This document shows positions 16,006 to 25,944 of a stretch of 50,218 bases of DNA, piece by piece; position 1 is the first letter of the stretch, and every line of letters begins with the position of its first letter. The stretch covers positions 1 through 50,218 of the forward strand of contig JAEZVB010000055.1 in assembly GCA_023443285.1 (NCBI GenBank), read 5' to 3'. This stretch comes from Bacillota bacterium (GTDB lineage: Bacteria; Bacillota; Negativicutes; Sporomusales; Sporomusaceae). The notes beneath the pieces are model-generated. The model did no database searches. It was not told the origin of the DNA and saw nothing but the letters and a program-made list of their open reading frames with translations. The position numbers and the translations under genes were made by a program.

Positions 16006-17208
16006 TTGCGAAGCAAAGAATGTGTGGCGATGATTTTGGCCGGTGGTCAGGGAACTCGCCTGGGAGCATTGACGAAAAAGCTGGCCAAACCTGCCGTGCC
16101 CTTTGGCGGCAAGTACCGAATCATTGATTTTCCTTTAAGTAATTGCTATAATTCCGGAATTAATACGGTGGGCGTGCTTACCCAGTATCAGCCACTTGCT
16201 CTTCATTCCTACATCGGCATAGGCAGCGCCTGGGATCTGGATCGGCGGGACGGCGGTGTTTACGTATTGCCGCCTTATGTCCGTGAAAAAGGTGGAGAAT
16301 GGTATAAAGGCACGGCCGATGCCATATTTCAAAACATTAATTTTATTGAGATGTTTAATCCGGAATATGTGCTGATATTGTCAGGCGACCATATCTACAA
16401 AATGGATTATTCCCTCATGATTGATTACCACAAAATGAGGCAAGCCGATGTTACCATTGCTGTTATTGAGGTGCCTTGGAAAGAAGCCAGTCGGTTTGGA
16501 ATTATGAACACTGTCGAAGATGACCGGGTTGCTGAATTTGAGGAAAAGCCAAGGAAACCAAAGAATAACCTGGCCTCTATGGGCATATACGTATTTAGCT
16601 GGCCGGCACTAAGGGCCTATTTAACGGCTGATGCCATTGATACGAAATCCAGCCACGATTTTGGTAAAAATGTTATTCCGCAAATGCTTGCCGGTAATGA
16701 ACGATTATATGCGTATCGCTTTGGCGGTTACTGGAAAGATGTTGGCACTGTGGAAAGTTTTTGGGAGGCTAATATGGATCTGCTTGGTGACGAGCCGGCC
16801 TTGGACTTGTACGATCCGGATTGGCGGATTTATTCGGTGAATCCGACGCAGCCTCCGCATGTCATTGCCGATACTGCACACGTGGTATGCTCTTTAATTA
16901 GCGAAGGCTGCCAGGTTTTTGGGCAGGTAGAGAATTCGGTATTGTTTCCAGGGGTTTATGTTGGCGAAGGCGCTAAGGTTAAAAACTCCATCATTATGCC
17001 ATATGCGTCAATTGGGTCAAACACCGTGATTAACAAAGCGATTATTGGCCGGAAATCTACAGTGGAAGCCGGGGCGCAGCTGGGAGCCGATGAGCATATG
17101 GAGAAGGAATCCAGCCATTGGTTTTCCGGCATAACGCTAATTGGTGATAACTTAACCATCACTAGCGAGACTAAAATCAGGCGTAATGCACTGCTGGGCT
17201 CGCCATAA
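16006..17208 (+). CDS. glgC: Glucose-1-phosphate adenylyltransferase, paralogue 2
   Basis: A 400-residue second GlgC. It keeps all motifs of an active enzyme: the nucleotide signature LAGGQGTRLGALTKKLAKPAV, SGDHIYKMDY and FEEKP, with a C-terminal beta-helix domain. It starts at TTG with AGGGGGAG upstream. It is clearly homologous to the GlgC encoded 3.3 kb upstream and closely similar through the N-terminal 270 residues, but its C-terminus is longer and different. It sits immediately before glgD, so this copy is the likelier partner in a GlgC-GlgD heterotetramer, as known for Bacillus-type enzymes. The reason for two catalytic subunits is unclear. Confidence 0.95.
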   Translation: MRSKECVAMILAGGQGTRLGALTKKLAKPAVPFGGKYRIIDFPLSNCYNSGINTVGVLTQYQPLALHSYIGIGSAWDLDRRDGGVYVLPPYVREKGGEWYKGTADAIFQNINFIEMFNPEYVLILSGDHIYKMDYSLMIDYHKMRQADVTIAVIEVPWKEASRFGIMNTVEDDRVAEFEEKPRKPKNNLASMGIYVFSWPALRAYLTADAIDTKSSHDFGKNVIPQMLAGNERLYAYRFGGYWKDVGTVESFWEANMDLLGDEPALDLYDPDWRIYSVNPTQPPHVIADTAHVVCSLISEGCQVFGQVENSVLFPGVYVGEGAKVKNSIIMPYASIGSNTVINKAIIGRKSTVEAGAQLGADEHMEKESSHWFSGITLIGDNLTITSETKIRRNALLGSP

Positions 17209-17295
17209 TTCCGGGGGGTAAACATGCTACAACCGTAAAGATAGTTTCGTAGCAGGTGTGCTGCCCAAAATGGAAGATAGCGAGGGGGAATATGC

Positions 17296-18420
17296 TTGTT
17301 AAAGAATATGATGGGACTTATCAATTTACATGAGGATCAAGAAGCATTCCGGGAGATAACCAAGCATCGACCGCTTGGTGCGATCCCTTTTGCCGGCCGT
17401 TATCGGTTAATTGACTTTGTTTTATCTAATTTTATCAATTCCGGCATAACTAATGTGGGAATTTTGTCAGCGGGTAATTCACGGGCGCTTTCTGACCATA
17501 TTCGTTCTGGCAAGGAGTGGGATTTGGCGCGAAAACGGGACGGCCTGTTTATTTTGCCTTCCTGGCAGACTGGTAATGTGCAGGGCGCTTTCCCCAATGA
17601 TCTAGCCGATTTTTTTACCAATCTTGACTATATCAAAAGCAGCCGTCAACGGTTTGCCCTGATTTCTGGCAGCCGAGCGGTCTGTAACATAAATTTTGAA
17701 ACGGCCTATAACTTCCACCTGGAGAAAGCAGCTGATATTACGGTATTATACAAGGAGTATAGCGATACCGAGATTCAGCGGCTAGCTGGGGCGACAATGT
17801 TCGAAACAGCTACTGATGGCCGGATTATTGATATGGAGATATGTCCGGTGAAAACCCGCCGTAATAAGGTGTCAATGGAAATGTATCTGTTAGACCGCCA
17901 ACTGCTGGTAGACTTAATTGATGCCAGTGTATCGCGGGGGGGGACTAATTTCGTCCGTGACTGCATTGTGAGAAATTTGGAAAACCTTAAGATTTGCGGT
18001 TGTCCCTTTACCGGTTATTTAGCTCGCATCGACTCTATGCAAAGTTACTTTGACCATAGCATGAAGCTGCTGACGCCGGAAATATGGCAGGAAATCTTTT
18101 TTGCCAATGGTTCGATTTATACCAAGGTAAAAGATGAAGCGCCGGCAAAGTACCAGCAGGATGCCCTTGTTCGGTCATCACTGGTAGCCAACGGCTCAGT
18201 CATCGCCGGTAAGGTCGAAAATAGTATTCTATTTCGGGGCGTTAAAATACATAAAGATGCCCGGGTAACCAACAGCATTGTCATGCAAAAAGGCGAAATT
18301 GGGCCCGGAGCCGTTATCGAAAATGTAATCTGTGATAAAGATGTCAAAATCACAGCAGGCAAAAAACTCAAAGGGGAAGCTAATCACCCCATTGTAATTG
18401 AGAAGGGAATAGTGATTTAG
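17296..18420 (+). CDS. glgD: GlgD, regulatory subunit of glucose-1-phosphate adenylyltransferase
   Basis: A 374-residue GlgC homologue with degenerate catalysis. The glycine-rich nucleotide motif near the N-terminus is replaced by MMGLINLHEDQEAF, and the catalytic SGDHxYxMDY loop reads SGSRAVCNINF. The rest of the fold (PLGAIPFAGRYRLIDFVLSN, C-terminal beta-helix with NSIVMQKGEIGPGAVI) is kept. In Firmicutes GlgD assembles with GlgC and raises its activity. The likely start is TTG 17296 with GAGGGGG 7 nt upstream; ATGs at 17308 and 17311 are alternatives. The stop is one base from the glgA start. Confidence 0.94.
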   Translation: MLKNMMGLINLHEDQEAFREITKHRPLGAIPFAGRYRLIDFVLSNFINSGITNVGILSAGNSRALSDHIRSGKEWDLARKRDGLFILPSWQTGNVQGAFPNDLADFFTNLDYIKSSRQRFALISGSRAVCNINFETAYNFHLEKAADITVLYKEYSDTEIQRLAGATMFETATDGRIIDMEICPVKTRRNKVSMEMYLLDRQLLVDLIDASVSRGGTNFVRDCIVRNLENLKICGCPFTGYLARIDSMQSYFDHSMKLLTPEIWQEIFFANGSIYTKVKDEAPAKYQQDALVRSSLVANGSVIAGKVENSILFRGVKIHKDARVTNSIVMQKGEIGPGAVIENVICDKDVKITAGKKLKGEANHPIVIEKGIVI

Positions 18421-18421
18421 T

Positions 18422-19858
18422 ATGCTAAAGGTACTATTTGTAGCTTCTGAGGCTGTGCCTTTTGCCAAAACAGGCGGTTTGGGCGATGTAATTGGGTCTT
18501 TGCCCAAAGAACTTTGCAAGCAGGAACTGGATGTGCGGGTGATTATGCCAAAATACCATGAAATCCCCCGCGAATTCACCGAACAGATGGTGCAAAAAGC
18601 AACGTTTACTGTACCTGTGGGCTGGCGTAAACAATATTCCGGACTGCTGGAACTTTCGTACCAGGGAACTACCTGGTATTTTCTAGATAATGAGTACTAT
18701 TTTAAGCGGATTGGCCTGTACGGGCATTATGACGAAGCCGAGCGGTTTGCGTATTTCTGCCGAGCCGTTCTAGAGGCCCTGGGGCATATGGATTTTGTAC
18801 CTGACGTTATTCACTGCCATGACTGGCAGACAGGACCGCTTGCCGCCATGCTCAAGCTGCAATACCAGGCTAGAGCCAATTATGGTGCCATCAAAACGGT
18901 GTTTACCATCCATAACTTAATGTATCAGGGCATTTTTCCCGGCGACATTCTCGGCGATTTGCTCAGTTTACCGAACAGTGCCTTTACGGCTGACGGCCTG
19001 GAGTTTTTTGGTCAGGTAAATTTTCTCAAGGGTGGTCTGGCTTTTAATGATGTTATTACCACTGTCAGCAAATCCTATGCTGAGGAGATTCAACAACCGT
19101 ATTTTGGTGAAAAGTTAGAGGGGATGCTGGTTAGGCGCCAAGCTGATTTGTATGGGATTGTCAATGGTATTGACTATGACGTATATAATCCGTCTGACGA
19201 CCCGGAGATACACACGCAGTATACTTGGCGGGGAACTACTAAACGCCTTGAAAATAAATGTAAACTACAGGCTGAACTGGGACTGCCGGTAAACAAGAAT
19301 ATTCCGGTTATCGGTATTGTTTCCCGGCTGGTAGGTTCGAAAGGACTCAACCTTATTGCCCATGTTATGGATGAAATACTGTCGCTCAATGTTCAACTGG
19401 TGGTGCTGGGAACCGGGGAGGCCCGCTATGAGCATATGTTCCGCGAGGCAGCGCATCGCCATCCTGATAAAGTGTCAACCAATATTGGATTTTCCAATCA
19501 GTTAGCTCACTGGATTTATGCCGGTTCTGACCTGTTTCTTATGCCTTCCCGCTTTGAACCATGCGGTATCGGCCAGCTAATTGCTCTTAGGTATGGCAGT
19601 ATTCCTATTGTGCGGGAAGTGGGAGGGCTTAGGGATACGATTATCCCCTATAATGATAAAACCGGCGAGGGCAATGGTTTTACCTTTGTCAATTATAATG
19701 CGCATGAGATGCTCGGGGTAATTGAGTTGGCAGTCGCGTTGTACCAGGATAAAAAAGTGTGGAACAAATTAATTAAAAATGCGATGCGGGCAGAACATAG
19801 TTGGCGGCAGTCAGCCGTTGAGTACTGCCAGCTTTATGATAATCTGGTTAACAGCTAG
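18422..19858 (+). CDS. glgA: Glycogen synthase (ADP-glucose)
   Basis: A 478-residue GT5 glycosyltransferase, normal length for the family. It transfers glucose from ADP-glucose to the non-reducing ends of glycogen. The N-terminal ADP-glucose motif KTGGLGDVIGSLPKEL, the CHDWQTG segment, and the C-terminal domain with SRLVGSKGL and the acidic substrate motif PSRFEPCGIGQLIALRYG are all present. Its ATG is separated from the glgD stop by one base, so the two are probably translationally coupled. Confidence 0.97.
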   Translation: MLKVLFVASEAVPFAKTGGLGDVIGSLPKELCKQELDVRVIMPKYHEIPREFTEQMVQKATFTVPVGWRKQYSGLLELSYQGTTWYFLDNEYYFKRIGLYGHYDEAERFAYFCRAVLEALGHMDFVPDVIHCHDWQTGPLAAMLKLQYQARANYGAIKTVFTIHNLMYQGIFPGDILGDLLSLPNSAFTADGLEFFGQVNFLKGGLAFNDVITTVSKSYAEEIQQPYFGEKLEGMLVRRQADLYGIVNGIDYDVYNPSDDPEIHTQYTWRGTTKRLENKCKLQAELGLPVNKNIPVIGIVSRLVGSKGLNLIAHVMDEILSLNVQLVVLGTGEARYEHMFREAAHRHPDKVSTNIGFSNQLAHWIYAGSDLFLMPSRFEPCGIGQLIALRYGSIPIVREVGGLRDTIIPYNDKTGEGNGFTFVNYNAHEMLGVIELAVALYQDKKVWNKLIKNAMRAEHSWRQSAVEYCQLYDNLVNS

Positions 19859-19912
19859 CAATAATAACAACTGGGTTGATAATTATCACTGGCGGATGGA
19901 GGGGATAAATCG

Positions 19913-22354
19913 ATGTTTACGTCTAAAGAAAGATTCAAGAAAGCGTTCGTTGAGAAAGTGCAGACGCTGTTTGGACAAAGCCTTGATGAATCATCAACTG
20001 CGGATAAGTACGTAGCCTTGAGCACTTTGATCCGTGAAATTATCAGTAAACGTTGGTATCAATCCAATCAGCAGTACCGCGTTAGTAAAGAGAAGCAGGT
20101 TTATTACTTTTCTATGGAATTTTTGCTGGGACGGCTGCTGGGCAGTAATCTATTTAATTTGGGAATGACAGACGTATGCGTCCAGGGGCTGAAGGAATTA
20201 GGTATTGATTTAGCTGAGTTAGAGGCGGTAGAGCATGATGCCGGGCTGGGTAATGGCGGCCTAGGACGGTTGGCGGCCTGCTTTTTAGACTCCATGGCCT
20301 CATTGCACTTGCCGGGACATGGTACCGGCATTCGCTTCCGACATGGCATGTTTGAACAAAAAATTGTTGACGGCTATCAGGTTGAGTTACCAGATAATTG
20401 GCTTAGGGACGGCTATGTCTGGGAAATGCGCAAGGCTAACCGGGCAGTTACCGTCAAATTTGGCGGTACTGTCCACATGGAGCAGCAGGCCGGACGGCTT
20501 GTTGCCATTCATGAAGATTATGAGCCGGTGTTGGCCGTACCGTATGATGTGCCTGTTGTCGGCGCTAATTGTAATACCGTTAATACCTTGCGGCTTTGGA
20601 GTGCGGAAACCAATAATTTTGATTTTTCTTCATTTAGTAAAGGCGATTTTTTAAAAGCGGTGGAAGAAAAGTATTCGCTGGAGGCAACATCGCAGATTCT
20701 TTACCCAGATGACAATTATCCAGAGGGAAAAACACTCAGGCTTAAACAACAATATTTCTTTGTATCAGCCGGTTTGCAGAGCATTGTTCGGCGCTTCAAA
20801 CGCACCCATGGAGGAACTCCGGCTGACCTAAGCAAGTTTTACAATAAAATTGCCATTCATATCAATGATACCCACCCGGCGCTGGCAGTCCCTGAGCTTA
20901 TGCGTATTCTCATGGATGAAGAAGGCTTGGGCTGGGATCAGGCTTGGCATATAACCAGGCACACAATCTCTTATACCAATCATACTATTTTGCCGGAGGC
21001 GCTGGAAAAATGGCCGATCGAAATGGTTAAATCCTTGTTGCCGCGGATGTATATGATTATTTATGAACTAAATGAACGCTTTTGCGCAGCGCTGTGGGAA
21101 AAATATCCTGGTGATTGGGCGCGAATCCGCAATATGGCCATTATCGGTGATGGTTATGTGCATATGGCCAATCTGGCTGTTGTTGGCAGTTATAGCATTA
21201 ATGGTGTAGCCGAAGTCCATAGCAATATTCTGAAAAATGAGGTTATGGCACCGTTCCACGAGTTCTTCCCTTACCGCTTCAACAATAAAACCAATGGAGT
21301 AACTCACCGCCGGTGGTTGGCCAAAGCCAATCCTCAGCTTGCCGCCCTTATTACCGAGGCTATCGGTCCAGGCTGGCTGGCTCATCCTGACGAATTGGCA
21401 AACTTGCACCGCATGGCACAGGACGCTGCTTTTCAGAGCAAGATCAAGGCGGTTAAGCAGGCGAATAAAGAACGCTTGGCAAACTATATCCAGAAAACCA
21501 TGTGTATAGCTGTTGATGCTAACTCCATTTTTGATGTGCAGGTGAAGCGTATTCATGCTTATAAACGGCAGACCTTGAATGCCCTGCATATCCTTGACCT
21601 ATATAATCGCCTCAAAGCCGATCCGGGGCTGGATATTAAACCGCGCACCTTTATCTTTGCAGGCAAGTCGGCAACTGGCTATTATTTGGCTAAACGCATT
21701 ATCAAATTTATTAATACTCTGGCCAAGGTTATTAACAATGATCCTGCCATCGGCGGTAAAATCAAAGTGGTCTTTTTGGAAAACTACAGTGTTTCGCTGG
21801 CTGAGCTGATTATTCCGGCTGCCGATGTCAGTGAGCAAATATCGACAGCCAGCAAAGAAGCGTCTGGAACCGGTAATATGAAGCTCATGATGAACGGCGC
21901 GGTTACCATTGGCACGCTTGATGGCGCTAATATTGAGATCCGCGATGAGGTTGGCGATGACAACATTGTTATTTTTGGTCTGACTGCGGAGCAGGTGCTT
22001 ACCTATTATAAGTATGGCGGCTATAATGTCCTTGATGTATATAACAGCAGTCCCCGCATCAAAACGGTGGTAGATCAACTGGTTAATGGCTTTTTGCCTG
22101 TTAGCCCGGACGAGTTTAACTGTATTCAACATTCACTCATGCGTACGAATGATGAGTATTTTGTATTAAAAGATTTTGCGGGATATGCGGCTGCCCAAGA
22201 GCAGATTAATAGCCTGTACAGCCAGCCAGATTGCTGGCAGGCCATGGCCATTAACAATATAGCTTTTTCCGGTCGGTTTGCCAGTGACCGCACTGTTTCG
22301 GAATATGCGATCGACATTTGGAAGGTTAAACCGACAGTTATTCGAGAAAAATAA
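19913..22354 (+). CDS. glgP: Glycogen/maltodextrin phosphorylase
   Basis: An 813-residue GT35 enzyme that releases glucose-1-phosphate from alpha-1,4-glucan ends with phosphate. Family signatures include EHDAGLGNGGLGRLAACFLDS, THRRWL, VKRIHAYKRQ and the PLP-binding region EASGTGNMKLMMNG with its lysine. It is complete. It begins at ATG with GGAGGGG upstream. Having the degradative enzyme with the synthetic genes is usual for Firmicutes glycogen operons and lets glycogen turn over within one regulated unit. Confidence 0.97.
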   Translation: MFTSKERFKKAFVEKVQTLFGQSLDESSTADKYVALSTLIREIISKRWYQSNQQYRVSKEKQVYYFSMEFLLGRLLGSNLFNLGMTDVCVQGLKELGIDLAELEAVEHDAGLGNGGLGRLAACFLDSMASLHLPGHGTGIRFRHGMFEQKIVDGYQVELPDNWLRDGYVWEMRKANRAVTVKFGGTVHMEQQAGRLVAIHEDYEPVLAVPYDVPVVGANCNTVNTLRLWSAETNNFDFSSFSKGDFLKAVEEKYSLEATSQILYPDDNYPEGKTLRLKQQYFFVSAGLQSIVRRFKRTHGGTPADLSKFYNKIAIHINDTHPALAVPELMRILMDEEGLGWDQAWHITRHTISYTNHTILPEALEKWPIEMVKSLLPRMYMIIYELNERFCAALWEKYPGDWARIRNMAIIGDGYVHMANLAVVGSYSINGVAEVHSNILKNEVMAPFHEFFPYRFNNKTNGVTHRRWLAKANPQLAALITEAIGPGWLAHPDELANLHRMAQDAAFQSKIKAVKQANKERLANYIQKTMCIAVDANSIFDVQVKRIHAYKRQTLNALHILDLYNRLKADPGLDIKPRTFIFAGKSATGYYLAKRIIKFINTLAKVINNDPAIGGKIKVVFLENYSVSLAELIIPAADVSEQISTASKEASGTGNMKLMMNGAVTIGTLDGANIEIRDEVGDDNIVIFGLTAEQVLTYYKYGGYNVLDVYNSSPRIKTVVDQLVNGFLPVSPDEFNCIQHSLMRTNDEYFVLKDFAGYAAAQEQINSLYSQPDCWQAMAINNIAFSGRFASDRTVSEYAIDIWKVKPTVIREK

Positions 22355-22372
22355 ATCTGGAGGTCAACCGGT

Positions 22373-25300
22373 ATGAATGAGTGCTGGATACTGCATGACT
22401 CCCACAACGTGGATTTTCGCAGCCCCTTTGGGGCTGCTTCTTGTCATACAGAGATAACGCTAAGGCTGCTTATTGTTGCGCCACAGTGTCCGGCAACGGG
22501 TTTGGTGGATGCTGTGCAGCTGCGGCTGTGGCAAGAGGGGCTTGGCGAAACCATTATTGACATGCGCCTTTGGAAGGAAACACAGGATCGGCATCTGTAT
22601 GAAGGTGTCTTTACCACCGCGTCGGTACCTGGTGTTCTCTGGTACTATTTTATTGTCAGGCAGGGCGGACAGATTTTTTATTATGGTAATAATGCAGCAG
22701 AGATAGGCGGGGTTGGACAAATTTGTAGCAGTCCGCCGCCGTCTTATCAGATTAGCACGTACCTCCCTGGAACGGTTACACCAGGATGGTTTAAACAAGC
22801 GATCGTGTACCAGATTTTTGTCGATCGGTTTTATAATGGACTGCCAAGCGGAGAGTTTCTGAACCCGCGGCCAGGCAGCTTGCTGCACGCCCATTGGCAG
22901 GATACGCCTGTTTATACCCGGGACATGGATACCGGCGCTATTTTGGCCTATGACTTTTTTGGCGGTAATCTGGCTGGTGTTATGGCCAAGTTACCCTATC
23001 TGGCCGAACTGGGCGTAACGGCAATATATTTTAACCCGGTATTTGCCGCGCCCTCCAACCACAAATATGATACAGCCGATTATAAAACAATTGACCCCAT
23101 GTTTGGCGACAATGCTCAGTTTAGCCAATTGTGTGCGAGAGCCAAAAGTCTCGGGATTGCGGTTATCTTAGACGGGGTATTCAGCCATACCGGCAGTGAC
23201 AGCCTTTACTTTAATAAGGAAGGCACCTACGGCACAATTGGTGCATACCAGTCGCCACAGTCTCCCTATTACTCCTGGTACAAATTCAGTGATTATCCCG
23301 AGGAATATGAATCCTGGTGGGGCGTTGACAATTTGCCTAATGTCAATGAAGAAGATGCTTCTTACCAACACTATATTATTGAGGCTGACGACAGTGTGTT
23401 AAAACAATGGCTTAAGGCCGGAGTTAAAGGCTGGCGGTTGGACGTTGCCGATGAGCTGCCGGAAACTTTTTTGAAAAAATTCTATAAAACCCTTAAACAA
23501 ACCGACCGAGATGCGGTACTCATTGGCGAGGTCTGGGAGGACGCCTCCCGCAAGGTGGCCTACGGAGAACTTCGTCAATATTTTAACGGCACTGAACTGG
23601 ATGGGGTCATGAATTATCCGTTTCGCAGGCGTGTTCTCGATTTTATGTTGGGCTGGAAAGATGCGCAAACGATGCAGCAGGAACTGTTCAGTTTGTATGA
23701 AAACTACCCGCTGGAAAACTTTTATGCCAATATGAATATTATTGGCAGTCATGATGTGCCACGGATTCTGACACTGTTGGCAGAAGCCCCGCCGGAGGAC
23801 AGCCAGAGCAAGCTTAGTGCTTTTAAACATAAACTTTCGCCATCGCAGCGGGAACTTGGGATTGCTCGGCTGAAACTTGTCGTATTGTGGCATATGACTT
23901 TTCCCGGCGTTCCCTGCATATATTATGGTGATGAAGCAGGCCTGGAAGGCTATAGTGATCCGTTAAACCGCCGCACGTACCCCTGGGGACAAGAGCAGCA
24001 AGATCTCTTGTCTTGGTACAAACTGTTGGTGGGTATTCGCCGTCAATACCCGGTTTTGCAGACAGGTGAATGGTTGCCACTGTTGGCGGAAGGGGATGTG
24101 TACGGTTATGTGCGCCGCATCAAGGACGGACAAGATGTTTTTGGGGAATTGGCAGCAGATAACGTGGCGGTTGTTGTGTTTAACCGTAGCAGACGGCAGT
24201 CAGCCAATATAGTGCTTGGCCTAAAAGCCTGGTTTCCTGACCAAGCGTATGTTGTCGATATCCTGACAGGCGAAAAAATAGTAGTGCCGCAGCAAGATGA
24301 GCTGGCCATGGTGCTAGAGCCGCTGAGCGGCAGATTGCTTATGGCTCAGCCTGACCAGCCGGAAAAGCAAAAGCGGTCTAGTGGTGTGCTGCTGCATCCG
24401 ACATCTTTGCCGGCAGAGTTTGGTATTGGTGATCTAGGCTCAACCGCCTACCAGTTTGTTGATTTTCTGGCAACTGCCAAGCAGCAGTGGTGGCAGATTT
24501 TGCCGCTTAATCCGGTGGGTTTTGGTGAGTCTCCCTACCAATGCTTATCGGCATTTGCCGGCAATCACTGGCTGATTTCGCCGGAAAGACTGGTGGCAGC
24601 AGGCTGGTTGTCCGAGCAGGATTTACCGCGCAACGCCTTTGAGCAAAATCACCAGGACAGGGTCGATTTTCCGCTGGTCAAGCACGAAAAAGAAAAGATG
24701 TTTCGCTTGGCTTTTGTACGGTTTATGCAGCAAGGGCAATTGGCTGCATATCAAGATTTTATCGAGGTGGCAAAAGACTGGTTGCCTGACTATGCCTTGT
24801 TTATGGCCGTCAAGACCAAGTATAAAGACTTATCCTGGACGGAGTGGGACAAAGGGATCAGACTGCGAAAACCTACTGCCCTCAAGCAGTATCGGGAGAT
24901 GCTTGTCGATGAGATTGATTATCAGTGTTTTTTGCAATTTGCTTTTTGGCAGCAATGGCAGGAACTAAAGAATTATGCCCATCAGCAGGGCGTTAATGTG
25001 CTTGGTGATTTGCCGATTTTTGTTGCTCATGACAGTGCTGATGTCTGGGCTAACCAGGAACTCTTTCAACTCGACGATGACGGCAGGCCGACAAAGGTGG
25101 CCGGTGTACCGCCCGACTACTTCAGTAATACCGGCCAACTATGGGGTAACCCCCTATATAATTGGGATAGGATGGCAAACGATAATTACCGATGGTGGCA
25201 GCAGCGGCTAGCGTGGCTACTTACTTTTGTTGATAGTATTCGTATTGACCACTTCCGGGGCTTTGAGGCCTACTGGGAAATCCCTGCCGGTGAACCAACT

Positions 25301-25879
25301 GCTGTGAACGGTTGCTGGACACCGGGTCCGGGTGCGGCATTTTTTTCAGCCCTTGAACGTGATATGGGGAAACTCCCCTTGGTGGCCGAAGATTTGGGCG
25401 TGATTACGCCGGCTGTCAACAGGCTTAAACATAGATTTGGCTATCCTGGCATGAAGGTGTTGCAGTTTAGTTTTGGTGATGACCGGACAGCGCCGTCGTT
25501 TCCCCATAATACCGGTTGGAATACCATTGCTTATACCGGTACGCATGATAACGACACCCTGCTAGGCTGGTATCAAAAACTAGCGACTACTGATCCGGCG
25601 TTACAACGCAGGATCAATGAGCTTCTTGTTAAGTTGCAGCTAGGTGGTGAGCAGTGTGCGGACAGTGTGTGTGAACAACTGATTCGCCTGACCTATCAGA
25701 GTCAAGCGAATCTTGTAATCTTGCCGCTCCAGGATGTGCTGGGACTGGATACAACTGGACGGATGAATACACCGGGTACTGTAGCAGGTAACTGGAATTG
25801 GCGGCTGGAGCCAGGGGTGCTTACCGCTACAATTGCCCTGCGCCTGTTAGACTGGACTAAGCTTGGTGGTCGTGGGTAA
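22373..25879 (+). CDS. Fusion enzyme: GH13 alpha-glucanase + GH77 4-alpha-glucanotransferase
   Basis: A 1168-residue two-enzyme protein. Residues 1-120 form an immunoglobulin-like carbohydrate module of the neopullulanase/cyclomaltodextrinase type. Residues about 135-600 are a GH13 barrel with Asp357 (GWRLDVADE), Glu386 (LIGEVWEDA) and Asp461 (GSHDVPRIL), then a C-terminal beta domain to about 655. A short linker (PEKQKRSSGV) leads to a complete MalQ domain (about 668-1168) with Asp959 (RIDHFRGFEAYW), Glu1006 (VAEDLGV) and Asp1059 (GTHDNDT). No signal peptide is present, so it acts in the cytoplasm. It likely hydrolyses and disproportionates the limit dextrins left by GlgP. It lies 18 bp after glgP and ends the operon. 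Whether the GH13 half cleaves alpha-1,6 links cannot be told by eye. Confidence 0.92.
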   Translation: MNECWILHDSHNVDFRSPFGAASCHTEITLRLLIVAPQCPATGLVDAVQLRLWQEGLGETIIDMRLWKETQDRHLYEGVFTTASVPGVLWYYFIVRQGGQIFYYGNNAAEIGGVGQICSSPPPSYQISTYLPGTVTPGWFKQAIVYQIFVDRFYNGLPSGEFLNPRPGSLLHAHWQDTPVYTRDMDTGAILAYDFFGGNLAGVMAKLPYLAELGVTAIYFNPVFAAPSNHKYDTADYKTIDPMFGDNAQFSQLCARAKSLGIAVILDGVFSHTGSDSLYFNKEGTYGTIGAYQSPQSPYYSWYKFSDYPEEYESWWGVDNLPNVNEEDASYQHYIIEADDSVLKQWLKAGVKGWRLDVADELPETFLKKFYKTLKQTDRDAVLIGEVWEDASRKVAYGELRQYFNGTELDGVMNYPFRRRVLDFMLGWKDAQTMQQELFSLYENYPLENFYANMNIIGSHDVPRILTLLAEAPPEDSQSKLSAFKHKLSPSQRELGIARLKLVVLWHMTFPGVPCIYYGDEAGLEGYSDPLNRRTYPWGQEQQDLLSWYKLLVGIRRQYPVLQTGEWLPLLAEGDVYGYVRRIKDGQDVFGELAADNVAVVVFNRSRRQSANIVLGLKAWFPDQAYVVDILTGEKIVVPQQDELAMVLEPLSGRLLMAQPDQPEKQKRSSGVLLHPTSLPAEFGIGDLGSTAYQFVDFLATAKQQWWQILPLNPVGFGESPYQCLSAFAGNHWLISPERLVAAGWLSEQDLPRNAFEQNHQDRVDFPLVKHEKEKMFRLAFVRFMQQGQLAAYQDFIEVAKDWLPDYALFMAVKTKYKDLSWTEWDKGIRLRKPTALKQYREMLVDEIDYQCFLQFAFWQQWQELKNYAHQQGVNVLGDLPIFVAHDSADVWANQELFQLDDDGRPTKVAGVPPDYFSNTGQLWGNPLYNWDRMANDNYRWWQQRLAWLLTFVDSIRIDHFRGFEAYWEIPAGEPTAVNGCWTPGPGAAFFSALERDMGKLPLVAEDLGVITPAVNRLKHRFGYPGMKVLQFSFGDDRTAPSFPHNTGWNTIAYTGTHDNDTLLGWYQKLATTDPALQRRINELLVKLQLGGEQCADSVCEQLIRLTYQSQANLVILPLQDVLGLDTTGRMNTPGTVAGNWNWRLEPGVLTATIALRLLDWTKLGGRG

Positions 25880-25912
25880 CAGTCCAGGCAGTAGCTATGA
25901 AAATTTTGGTAA

Positions 25913-25942
25913 ACAAAAATTGCATAGGTATGCAATTTTTGT
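25913..25942. promoter_or_regulatory. Perfect 14+14 dyad, candidate activator site upstream of the receiver gene
   Basis: ACAAAAATTGCATA, a 2-base spacer and TATGCAATTTTTGT form a perfect inverted repeat. It is centred about 108 bp before the predicted sigma-54 transcript start at 26036. The left half recurs exactly at 31057-31070, upstream of the next sigma-54 promoter. Such distance and symmetry fit an enhancer site for an NtrC-type activator. It could instead be a weak AT-rich terminator for the glycogen operon, though a better terminator follows directly. Confidence 0.55.
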
Positions 25943-25944
25943 AA

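Noticed and set aside
21599..22132. 177-codon open frame antisense to glgP
   Set aside because: Same reasons: a shadow of the glycogen phosphorylase coding strand.
25913..25942. Dyad as a simple rho-independent terminator
   Set aside because: A stronger GC-containing terminator with seven T residues follows at once, and the half-site recurs before another sigma-54 promoter, so a regulatory role is preferred; the terminator reading is not fully excluded.
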